Shown in pieces: positions 1 to 6,099 of a stretch of DNA of 7,033 bases. Origin of the DNA: JAAAOZ01 sp964496595 (lineage in GTDB: Bacteria; Chloroflexota; Anaerolineae; B4-G1; SLSP01); assembly GCA_964496595.1 (NCBI GenBank), contig CAZCAI010000203.1, positions 1 to 7,033 of the forward strand. The letters run 5' to 3'. The first letter of the stretch is position 1, and each line of letters starts with the position of its first letter. The notes under the pieces are model-generated. The model was not told the origin of the DNA, did not search any database, and saw only the letters and a list, made by a program, of their open reading frames with translations. Position numbers and translations under genes: made by a program.

Positions 1-2649
1 AGAAGTATGGGGGACGCCGCACATCACCCGAAACCCGACGTCGCTGTAACGATTGCGCGGATGGTAGACGTAGCGGTACGCACAACGCACGAGCCTCTCA
101 TTGAAGTGGAACGCCCCGCCTCGCAACACGGCGCGGTCTTCGCTGCCCGTCCATTCAAACACATTGCCCCCCATATCCAACGCCCCACACGGCGACGCGC
201 CGGCCGGGAAACAACCCACCGCGCTGGTCGCGCCGATGCCCGTCTCGTCATAGTTGGCCTTATCGGGATCAATCTCATTGCCCCACGGATACTTGCGCCC
301 ATCATCGCCCTGCGCCGCCTGCAACCATTGTTCTTCCGTGGGCAAGCTAATTGTATACCCTAATTGCGCACTTAGCCACGCGCAGAAGGCCGCCGCTTCA
401 TAAAAACTCACGATCACAACCGGGTGATTGGGCAAATCAAACGGTGATCTAAACTGCCCTGGCCCGGCCCAACCCTCTCGCTCCTTGTAATTCCACCCCG
501 CCGCCGTCCAATATCGCTTTTCGCCGTAGCCTCCGGCGGCCACAAAGGCCGCGTACTGCGCCTGCGTCACCGGGTATTGGCTGATGTGAAAATCGCCCAC
601 CTCGCGCCACGCCACGTCGGGCACACCATCGGCGCGCACGCCTACGCCCGGCCGCGGATCGCCCAGGTGCGCCAGCGCCACGCCCGCCGCCGCCCGCTCC
701 ACGGCCGGCAAATCCCCCTGTTCCAGGATGCCCACCAGGTGCGTGACCACCCGCCGCTTTTTCTCGCGGTCGCGGGCGCTAATCTGCGCCACGTTCACGT
801 TTTCCACGATCAACTGCCCGGCCAGCAGCGCGCCCCAGGCGTCGGCTTCACTTTGCCGCGCGCCGGGGGCCAGCGCCTGTGGGCAGAGTTCTTCGACCAG
901 CGCCCACAGAGCAAAACTGCTGCCGCCGCACGATTTCGCTCCCGCCAACAGCGTCACTTCTCGCCAACGATTGGGTTCCTCTTTTGCCAACCGCGCCACT
1001 TTGTTCGGATACTCGTCATCCGCCAGATGGCAGGCCGCCAGATATTCCTGGAACGTCCGGTGCGGAAAAGTGTAGACGCCCACGCCGCGCGGCACCAGCA
1101 ATCCCGCCCGTTGGCTCAGGTACTCCACCAGGCGCTTGGGCTTCACATCAGGATTCTGGCTCAAGGCCAGCAACCCCGCTGCCAAATCGGGCTCGGCAAT
1201 ATCCGCCGTGCCAGAGGGTATTCTGCCATCATCCTCGCGTTGGGCAGCGTGAGCCTTGTAAGCCAGCCGATTGAGCAGGCCCCGCACCTTCACCCGATCT
1301 ACCTTCAACCACTCCGCCAGACTTGGCTGAATCAACTCCACTTTGCCCCGGCTGTTGCGCACCACCCGCTGGCTCTCCCACCAATCCAGCAGCAAATCCA
1401 CCGTATCGGCGTACAGTTCCTCGCGCTTCTCCGGCAGGCTGCCCCCGCGCCAGGCGTGCAACGAGGCCATCAACGTGAGCAGCAACGGGCGCGCCGCCAG
1501 CCCTTGCAGCCGGTCGCTGTTGAAAATCGCCCGCTTGAGCAATTCCGCCCGGCCCTGAGCATCCCCGGCGTTGAGGGTGCGCACCTCGGCGATGTGGGCG
1601 TACCAGCGTTCCACAAAGCGCTCGATCTGCCTCCGGCCAAAGGGCGCCAGCACCGCCTCGGCGAAGCCCGCCAGCCGCCACTGCTGCTTTTGATAGGCGT
1701 AGGTACGGCTGGTAACTAAGATGCGGCATTGGGGGAATTTCGCCGCGAAGTCCTCCACCGCCTGCTTGATCTGCCCGCGCCGCTGCTCGGCGGCCGGCGC
1801 CTCATCTAAGCCATCTAACAGGAGCAGACCGCCCTGTTCGTGCAGATGGCGCTTGAGGTGCGGCGCGAACTCGGCCAGCGCCTCGCCCAATTCCGCCACG
1901 ATGAAGGCCCAGAGCGTGTCGGCGTCGGCGGGCTGTCCGGCGGGCGGCAATCCGCGCGCAGCGAAGTCGCGCAGCACCACCCGCACCGGCAAGAGCGCGC
2001 CGTGCCGCCAGGGTTGAGATTTGGGGGTTTCGTCTTTGTCGTCTTTATCTTCTTCTTGGGGCAGCGGCTCGCGCAGGCGCTCCAGGTTGGCCTCGTCGCG
2101 GCCCAGAACTTCCCCCGCCAGGCAGAGCGCCACGAAATTGACCAACGTGCTCTTGCCACTGCCGGGATCGCCCAGCAGCACCAGGCGGGCTTCGCGGTCC
2201 AGGTGCGCCAGCGCCGAGAGTCGCCGCTCGCCGCGCAGCATTTTCTCCGGCAGGCAGTTCTCGCGGCTCAGGTGATCGCACTCCTCCGCCGTCAGCGTGA
2301 GCAGCGCGGTGTAGACCGCGCCTAAGTTCAGCCGCGCCTCCGTCTCGGAGGCGGCTTTGGGGTCGATGCCGGCGAGGGAAACCTTGCCCAAATCCCGCAA
2401 CAGATGGCTGAGATAAGCGCGGCGCAAGCTTGCGGGATCACTGCTATCGACGCCGACGTTGATCTGCACGCCGTTGACCACGCTATGCGCCTGGATCACG
2501 CCCGCCGCAATCCCGGCCCGTCCCGGCAAGAGCGCCGCTCGCTTCTCGCGCAACGCGCCCAGCGTGGCTTCGATCTGGTCATCGGGCAGGATACCGCGCA
2601 GCGCTTCCTGCGCCTTGATGGCCTGAGCTAAACGTTCAAGTTCGTCCAT
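1..2649 (-). CDS. NACHT NTPase with C-terminal FGE-sulfatase/C-type-lectin-like domain (3' end outside window)
   Basis: An uninterrupted frame of 883 codons runs off the left edge; I read it codon by codon and found no stop. The ATG at 2649 has GGAGG six nt upstream. Order of parts: a short helical N-terminus (1-40); one copy of the motif AGIAAGVIQAHSVVNGVQI (45-63) shared with the upstream small protein; a pre-NACHT linker (85-120, LAGIDPK then LNLGAVYTALL); a NACHT ATPase with Walker A GDPGSGKST (160-168), an acidic insert rich in E, D and K (about 198-208), Walker B LLLLDGLDE (275-283), VTSRT (312-316) and ARPLLLTLM (386-394); a helical region with HRTFQEYLAA (530-539); and an FGE-like domain from about 684 with LPTEEQW (769-775), YPWGNE, DMGGNVFEW (825-833), RGGAF (843-847) and VGFRVM. 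The usual FGE catalytic cysteines after RGGS are absent. By family knowledge such STAND proteins sense a ligand with the C-terminal domain and oligomerise on ATP binding. No N-terminal effector domain is visible, so the effector is probably the upstream gene product. The true C-terminus should lie only a few residues outside the window. Confidence 0.93.
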   Translation of the reverse strand, partial: MDELERLAQAIKAQEALRGILPDDQIEATLGALREKRAALLPGRAGIAAGVIQAHSVVNGVQINVGVDSSDPASLRRAYLSHLLRDLGKVSLAGIDPKAASETEARLNLGAVYTALLTLTAEECDHLSRENCLPEKMLRGERRLSALAHLDREARLVLLGDPGSGKSTLVNFVALCLAGEVLGRDEANLERLREPLPQEEDKDDKDETPKSQPWRHGALLPVRVVLRDFAARGLPPAGQPADADTLWAFIVAELGEALAEFAPHLKRHLHEQGGLLLLDGLDEAPAAEQRRGQIKQAVEDFAAKFPQCRILVTSRTYAYQKQQWRLAGFAEAVLAPFGRRQIERFVERWYAHIAEVRTLNAGDAQGRAELLKRAIFNSDRLQGLAARPLLLTLMASLHAWRGGSLPEKREELYADTVDLLLDWWESQRVVRNSRGKVELIQPSLAEWLKVDRVKVRGLLNRLAYKAHAAQREDDGRIPSGTADIAEPDLAAGLLALSQNPDVKPKRLVEYLSQRAGLLVPRGVGVYTFPHRTFQEYLAACHLADDEYPNKVARLAKEEPNRWREVTLLAGAKSCGGSSFALWALVEELCPQALAPGARQSEADAWGALLAGQLIVENVNVAQISARDREKKRRVVTHLVGILEQGDLPAVERAAAGVALAHLGDPRPGVGVRADGVPDVAWREVGDFHISQYPVTQAQYAAFVAAGGYGEKRYWTAAGWNYKEREGWAGPGQFRSPFDLPNHPVVIVSFYEAAAFCAWLSAQLGYTISLPTEEQWLQAAQGDDGRKYPWGNEIDPDKANYDETGIGATSAVGCFPAGASPCGALDMGGNVFEWTGSEDRAVLRGGAFHFNERLVRCAYRYVYHPRNRYSDVGFRVMCGVPHTS
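2461..2517 (-). repeat. Single copy of the shared 19-residue motif in the NACHT N-terminus
   Basis: Residues 45-63 of the NACHT protein read AGIAAGVIQAHSVVNGVQI. They align without gaps to two segments of the adjacent small protein, sharing G-I-x-A-x-x-I-x-A-x-x-V-V-x-G-V-Q. The conservation is at protein level. The position, N-terminal to the ATPase, matches where amyloid-signalling or effector-associated motifs sit in NLR-like proteins; that role is inferred. Confidence 0.85.
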
Positions 2650-2654
2650 AAGAT

Positions 2655-2660
2655 GCCTCC
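2655..2660 (-). promoter_or_regulatory. Ribosome binding site of the NACHT gene
   Basis: GGAGGC on the minus strand, with GGAGG ending six nt before the ATG at 2649. It fixes the start and shows that the NACHT gene has its own translation signal rather than depending on coupling to the small gene. Confidence 0.8.
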
Positions 2661-2670
2661 AAATTTTAAA

Positions 2671-2711
2671 CCTTCCGGGAAGCTCTGCCAGACTCACAGC
2701 TTCCCGGAAGG
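2671..2711 (-). terminator. Hairpin between the small gene and the NACHT gene (attenuator or terminator)
   Basis: A perfect 14-bp inverted repeat, CCTTCCGGGAAGCT (2671-2684) with AGCTTCCCGGAAGG (2698-2711), and a 13-nt loop. On the minus strand it begins 15 nt after the small gene's stop codon and is followed by TTTAAAATTT, a weak T tract. It may end part of the transcripts or protect the upstream mRNA end, which would yield more small protein than NACHT protein. Being palindromic, it could instead be a protein-binding site. Confidence 0.65.
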
Positions 2712-2726
2712 CAACCAGACCCTATC

Positions 2727-3263
2727 TCAGAACAGCGTTTCGGCCAACTTCCACAACATCATGGCCAGCGGCGCCAATTTCACCACGGCGATACCGGCTT
2801 TACGCGCGCCTTCGGCTACCTTGGCCGTATTGGTGAGGATCTCCGCCGTGGTCTTCAATTTCCGCACGACGCGACTGCCCGCCGGCTCAGGCTTCTCAAG
2901 CTCCGCCTCCGCCTGGGCCAACGCCTCGGTCACGTCTTCGGCATCGCCCTCGCTGGGGATCTCGCCCGCCGCGATGGCCTGCTGCACCTGTTTCCGCAGC
3001 GCCGCGACCTCGGCCCGCAGGTCGTCCTGATTCTCCGGCGGCTTACCTGTGAGGAATTGCACGCCGCTGACGACGCTCCCGGCCTTGATCTCGTCGGCGG
3101 TGATGCCGCCGCGCTGAATGGCCTGCGCCAACTCGATCAGGGCCTGCGCGTTCTCCGGCGATGCGCCTTGGAACTGCACGCCATCGACGACGTTATCCGC
3201 CTCGATGCGCCCGGCTCTGATGCCGCCCTTGCCGGTAGTAGCTTCATTAGGTGAGTCTTTCAT
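2727..3263 (-). CDS. Small two-repeat protein with hydrophobic C-terminal helix, putative partner/effector of the NACHT protein
   Basis: 178 residues from the second of two adjacent ATGs (3266 and 3263). The second was chosen because AGGAGG lies six nt from it and only three nt from the first. I do not recognise a named family. Numbered from 3263: motif copy A at 13-31 (GGIRAGRIEADNVVDGVQF), copy B at 52-70 (GGITADEIKAGSVVSGVQF), with a helical linker between (about 37-50). An acidic, probably coiled-coil helical region follows (about 80-125, rich in A, E, Q and L), then a basic patch (RVVRKLK, 131-137), and a helix ending in a hydrophobic stretch (about 155-178, with KLAPLAMMLWKLAETLF at the very C-terminus). 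No signal peptide, enzyme motif or cysteine is seen. The stop is 77 nt before the NACHT start, with a hairpin between. The shared motif and position suggest a protein recruited by the NACHT partner, possibly acting on membranes through its C-terminal helix; this is inference. An adaptor or regulatory inhibitor is an alternative. Confidence 0.85.
   Translation of the reverse strand: MKDSPNEATTGKGGIRAGRIEADNVVDGVQFQGASPENAQALIELAQAIQRGGITADEIKAGSVVSGVQFLTGKPPENQDDLRAEVAALRKQVQQAIAAGEIPSEGDAEDVTEALAQAEAELEKPEPAGSRVVRKLKTTAEILTNTAKVAEGARKAGIAVVKLAPLAMMLWKLAETLF
3054..3110 (-). repeat. Shared motif, copy B in the small protein
   Basis: Residues 52-70 read GGITADEIKAGSVVSGVQF. The copy starts 39 residues after the start of copy A, leaving 20 residues between the two copies. 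Confidence 0.85.
3171..3227 (-). repeat. Shared motif, copy A in the small protein
   Basis: Residues 13-31 read GGIRAGRIEADNVVDGVQF. Thirteen of nineteen positions equal copy B (GGI, A, I, A, VV, GVQF), and the spacing is gap-free, so it is an internal duplication of the motif. Confidence 0.85.
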
Positions 3264-3269
3264 CATTTA

Positions 3270-3275
3270 CCTCCT
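3270..3275 (-). promoter_or_regulatory. Strong ribosome binding site of the small gene
   Basis: AGGAGG on the minus strand, three nt from the ATG at 3266 and six nt from the ATG at 3263. The spacing favours 3263 as the start. A near-perfect Shine-Dalgarno suggests strong translation. Confidence 0.75.
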
Positions 3276-3298
3276 CTTAAATTGGTTGAATGTTAAAA

Positions 3299-3327
3299 GT
3301 TACACGTTGAGAGTTTTCCAAAGTCAA
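3299..3327 (-). promoter_or_regulatory. Candidate sigma-70-type promoter for the small gene/NACHT unit
   Basis: -35 TTGACT (3327-3322), a 17-nt spacer, and -10 TGTAAC (3304-3299, four of six matches to TATAAT). The expected transcription start near 3292 gives a short leader of about 30 nt before the RBS and start codon. It lies just after the cysK terminator, which supports separate transcription from the cysteine genes. Confidence 0.5.
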
Positions 3328-3414
3328 AAAATGCAAAGAAACCCTGGCGAAGGTTGCGGCAGGTCATACCCATACGATTATCTTCGCGCACCAGATCACC
3401 TGCCATTGGCGAAT

Positions 3415-3437
<23 letters not shown>
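3322..3437 (-). terminator. Long inverted repeat and T-rich tract at the end of cysK
   Basis: An 18-bp perfect inverted repeat: ACCCTGGCGAAGGTTGCG (minus strand 3437-3420) pairs with its reverse complement at 3358-3341. The upstream arm is made of the last cysK codons and abuts the stop region (stop at 3417-3415). The 61-nt loop contains a second short pair (GCAGGT 3359-3364 with ACCTGC 3398-3403) that can extend the stem. The downstream arm is followed on the minus strand by TTCTTTGCATTTTTTGACT. This suits a factor-independent terminator for cysE-cysK, though the loop is longer than usual. Confidence 0.6.
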
Positions 3438-4374
<937 letters not shown>

Positions 4375-4379
4375 GTTAT

Positions 4380-4385
4380 CTCCTT
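4380..4385 (-). promoter_or_regulatory. Ribosome binding site of cysK
   Basis: AAGGAG on the minus strand, five nt before the ATG at 4374. It sits directly after the tandem repeat in the cysE-cysK gap. Confidence 0.75.
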
Positions 4386-4390
4386 CTAAG

Positions 4391-4429
4391 AATTAAGGAT
4401 TGAGGATTGAGAATTAAGGATTGAGGATT
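4391..4429 (+). repeat. 21-nt tandem direct repeat in the cysE-cysK gap
   Basis: Unit AATTAAGGATTGAGGATTGAG at 4391-4411 is followed directly by a second copy at 4412-4429 that matches for 18 nt before running into the cysE stop region. The AT-rich repeat fills most of the 53-nt gap and stands out from the GC-rich surroundings. It may come from replication slippage; no function is evident. Confidence 0.85.
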
Positions 4430-5210
4430 ATGTGTTTTCTGCTTCTGGCTGATCCTGATCCTGAGCTTGAAGTTGTGCTTCTAAGGCTGCGATGCGCTGC
4501 GTCAGGTCGGTGAGCGTCTCCGTGACGGCGTCGGGCAGGCGCTCGTGATGCAGGTCGGGGCGCAGGCGACAATCCACCTCGCCAATTTTGACGACGCGCC
4601 CCGGCACGCCCACCACCGTCGCATTCGCCGGCGCCGGCTTGACGACCACCGATCCCGACCCGATTTTCGCATCGTGCGCCACGGTGATCGGCCCCAGGAC
4701 GATGGCGTTGCTGCCGATAATCACGCCGTCGCCCACGGTGGGATGGCGCTTGCCCTTCTCCAGCGACACGCCGCCCAGGACGACGCCCATGTACATCAGC
4801 ACGTCGGCGCCCACCTCGGCGGTCGCGCCGATCACCACGCCCATCCCGTGATCGATGAAGACGCGCCGGCCCAATGTCGCGCCGGGATGGATCTCGATGC
4901 CGGTGAGCCACCGGCTGAGGTGGGAGATCAGCCGTGCCGCCAGACGCAGCTTCCGGCCCCAGAGGGCGTGGGCCAGGCGGTGAAACCAGATCGCGTGCAG
5001 GCCGGGATAGCAGGTCAGTACCTCCAGGGTGCTGCGCGCCGCCGGGTCCTTGGCGAAGATGGTCTCGATATCCTCGCGGAGCAACTGAAACCAGGTGGGG
5101 TTTGGGATGGGGCGCTCTTCAGGGGGCAGGCAAATGCATTCGCCGCAGCATTTTCCGCACATCGGGCGCTTGTGGCGCGCTGCCTGTTGTGAGGTCGCTG
5201 TTGTCGTCAT
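4428..5210 (-). CDS. cysE: Serine O-acetyltransferase with cysteine-rich N-terminal extension
   Basis: 260 residues from the ATG at 5210. An earlier in-frame ATG (5228) was rejected because AGGAGG lies between the two and five nt before 5210. The enzyme transfers acetyl from acetyl-CoA to serine, the first step of cysteine synthesis. Residues 41-104 are the short N-terminal helical domain (REDIETIFAKDPAARS, GLHAIWFHRLAHALW). The left-handed beta-helix follows with GIEIHPGATLG (104-114), FIDHGMGVVIG (118-128, His121 at a catalytic position), GGVSLEKGKRHP with His156, and VVGVPGRVV (199-207). The C-terminus is charged and coiled-coil-like (232-253) and ends AENT. Overall it resembles the short Bacillus-type enzyme. 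Oddities: the first 40 residues add a cysteine cluster C18-x2-C21-C22-x2-C25-x-C27 with no counterpart I know in CysE, possibly binding metal or sensing redox state; and the C-terminal isoleucine that docks into CysK in the enteric complex is missing. Confidence 0.95.
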   Translation of the reverse strand: MTTTATSQQAARHKRPMCGKCCGECICLPPEERPIPNPTWFQLLREDIETIFAKDPAARSTLEVLTCYPGLHAIWFHRLAHALWGRKLRLAARLISHLSRWLTGIEIHPGATLGRRVFIDHGMGVVIGATAEVGADVLMYMGVVLGGVSLEKGKRHPTVGDGVIIGSNAIVLGPITVAHDAKIGSGSVVVKPAPANATVVGVPGRVVKIGEVDCRLRPDLHHERLPDAVTETLTDLTQRIAALEAQLQAQDQDQPEAENT

Positions 5211-5215
5211 AGAGT

Positions 5216-5221
5216 CCTCCT
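5216..5221 (-). promoter_or_regulatory. Ribosome binding site deciding the cysE start
   Basis: AGGAGG on the minus strand, five nt before the ATG at 5210. It lies inside the reading frame extension that would start at 5228, so the shorter start is preferred. Confidence 0.8.
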
Positions 5222-5232
5222 CGCTCATTCAG

Positions 5233-5268
5233 CCTTGCGAAGGGGTGCGCACCATCAATTTCGCAAGG
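5233..5268 (-). promoter_or_regulatory. Inverted repeat just upstream of the cysE ribosome binding site
   Basis: A perfect 9-bp inverted repeat, CCTTGCGAA (5233-5241) and TTCGCAAGG (5260-5268), with an 18-nt loop that itself contains the palindrome GGTGCGCACC (5244-5253). It ends about 12 nt before the Shine-Dalgarno. It could be an RNA hairpin affecting translation or a DNA operator for a cysteine/sulfur regulator. No known riboswitch consensus or T-box motif is seen. Confidence 0.5.
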
Positions 5269-5401
5269 GTTCGGGTACAGTAGATCTTGGGTCTTTTGGA
5301 TTTTGCCGGACAACCCCCTCAGTAGCCCTAAAAGCAACCAAGAATTGCGTGTTTGTGGGGATTACAGACCTTTTTTGCGTCGTTCCTGGGTTGCAGGTGG
5401 G

Positions 5402-5430
5402 GGGCGCAATAGCGCTTGACGATTGCACCC
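5402..5430 (-). promoter_or_regulatory. Hairpin in the cysE leader
   Basis: On the minus strand GGGTGCAAT (5430-5422) pairs with ATTGCGCCC (5410-5402), nine bp with one G-U pair and an 11-nt loop. It lies shortly downstream of the candidate cysE promoter. No T run follows, so it is not a plain terminator. Between this hairpin and the one next to the RBS (5269-5401) I see nothing definite. Confidence 0.4.
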
Positions 5431-5454
5431 GGCGAATTCCTGAAGAGCCTAGAT

Positions 5455-5485
5455 CTTATGCTACTTTAAGCGAGGGCTTTGTCAA
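5455..5485 (-). promoter_or_regulatory. Candidate promoter for cysE-cysK
   Basis: A perfect -35 TTGACA (5485-5480), then CATAAG (5460-5455) as a -10 with a 19-nt spacer, which is longer than ideal. It lies between the GNAT stop codon and cysE in a stretch of about 330 nt without a gene, and would give an untranslated leader of roughly 240 nt. The rest of the gap between the GNAT stop and this site (5486-5539) is a pyrimidine-rich stretch on the minus strand with no clear terminator. Confidence 0.4.
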
Positions 5486-5539
5486 CGACGGGGAGGGGAA
5501 ACGGAGGAAGACAACTTCAGGGGGCTAATTTACTGGAGG

Positions 5540-6073
5540 TTACAGCTCACAGGTGAGATGAATGTCCTCGGGTTCCAGCTCGAACAGCTCTGGATCGACC
5601 TCGTCGGCGATGACGCAGCCACGATGCAGGTAGAAGTTGATCGTGTTCTCCGAGGGCGTCGCGGAGATGTAGAGCCGCTGAGCGCCCAACTCACGCGCTT
5701 TGGCAGCCGCTTTCGCAAAGAGCGCGACGCCCACACCGCGCCCGCGATGCTTCCGACTGACGTGCAGGAACTTCAACTGAAGCTGGTCTTTATCACTGCC
5801 GATGAACTTGCTCTCCAGCACCGCCACGCCGATTAACTCGCCCGCCTCAAACGCGCCGTAGAAGGTCCCGCCGCGAGCAAAGCAATCCTCAAAATGGGTC
5901 ATATACAGCTCTGTCTCGCCAGAGGGCCAGCCCTTCATATCATAGCACTCCGGCTTCAACACCAGTTCGCCGTCCTCCAGATAATAGAGGTTCTCGATCA
6001 CCTCGCTGCGGTCGATCTCCCACATCAGAGGCAACTCATCGCGCGTCATCTCTCGAATGTTCATCGATAGCAT
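5540..6073 (-). CDS. GNAT-family N-acetyltransferase
   Basis: 177 residues, a typical single-domain GNAT size. The N-terminus (IREMTRDELPLMWEIDRSE, 6-24) is the first strand and helix. The core strand and acetyl-CoA pyrophosphate loop are at 103-117 (LHVSRKHRGRGVGVA), with R110-x-x-G113-x-G115 fitting the family signature Q/R-x-x-G-x-G/A. A following helix and strand (LYISATPSENTINFYLHRG, 134-152) are the usual motif B. The acceptor substrate cannot be told from sequence. Start: GAGG is two nt before the ATG at 6073 and eleven nt before the in-frame ATG at 6064; neither spacing is ideal, so the protein may be three residues shorter. It follows the SIS gene by 26 nt, so the two are probably co-transcribed; an amino-sugar or sugar-phosphate acceptor is a loose guess from that context. 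Confidence 0.9.
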   Translation of the reverse strand: MLSMNIREMTRDELPLMWEIDRSEVIENLYYLEDGELVLKPECYDMKGWPSGETELYMTHFEDCFARGGTFYGAFEAGELIGVAVLESKFIGSDKDQLQLKFLHVSRKHRGRGVGVALFAKAAAKARELGAQRLYISATPSENTINFYLHRGCVIADEVDPELFELEPEDIHLTCEL

Positions 6074-6099
6074 TTCCTCGTTTTTAGGGGATTACGAAG

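Noticed and set aside
577..1719. A 380-codon open frame on the plus strand
   Set aside because: It lies opposite the NACHT/FGE gene, has no recognisable motif and is rich in H, R, P and Q, the usual look of an antisense frame in GC-rich DNA. The minus strand carries clear NACHT and FGE motifs over the same bases.
3299..3380. A 26-codon minus-strand frame starting in the loop of the cysK inverted repeat (GMTCRNLRQG...)
   Set aside because: It has no ribosome binding site and runs through the terminator arm and the promoter of the next unit, so chance is more likely.
5211..5228. Upstream ATG at 5228 as the cysE start
   Set aside because: The AGGAGG Shine-Dalgarno falls between this ATG and the one at 5210, so the longer start would have no suitable ribosome binding site.
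5119..5337. A 72-codon minus-strand frame overlapping the cysE start, and an 8-codon frame (5229-5255) just before it, as leader peptides
   Set aside because: Neither has a convincing ribosome binding site. The 8-codon frame contains no cysteine or serine-run codons that would suggest attenuation, and the longer frame overlaps the cysE start in another frame.
5233..5455. T-box or SAM-type riboswitch controlling cysE
   Set aside because: No T-box core sequence, antiterminator or SAM riboswitch consensus could be seen; only generic hairpins remain.
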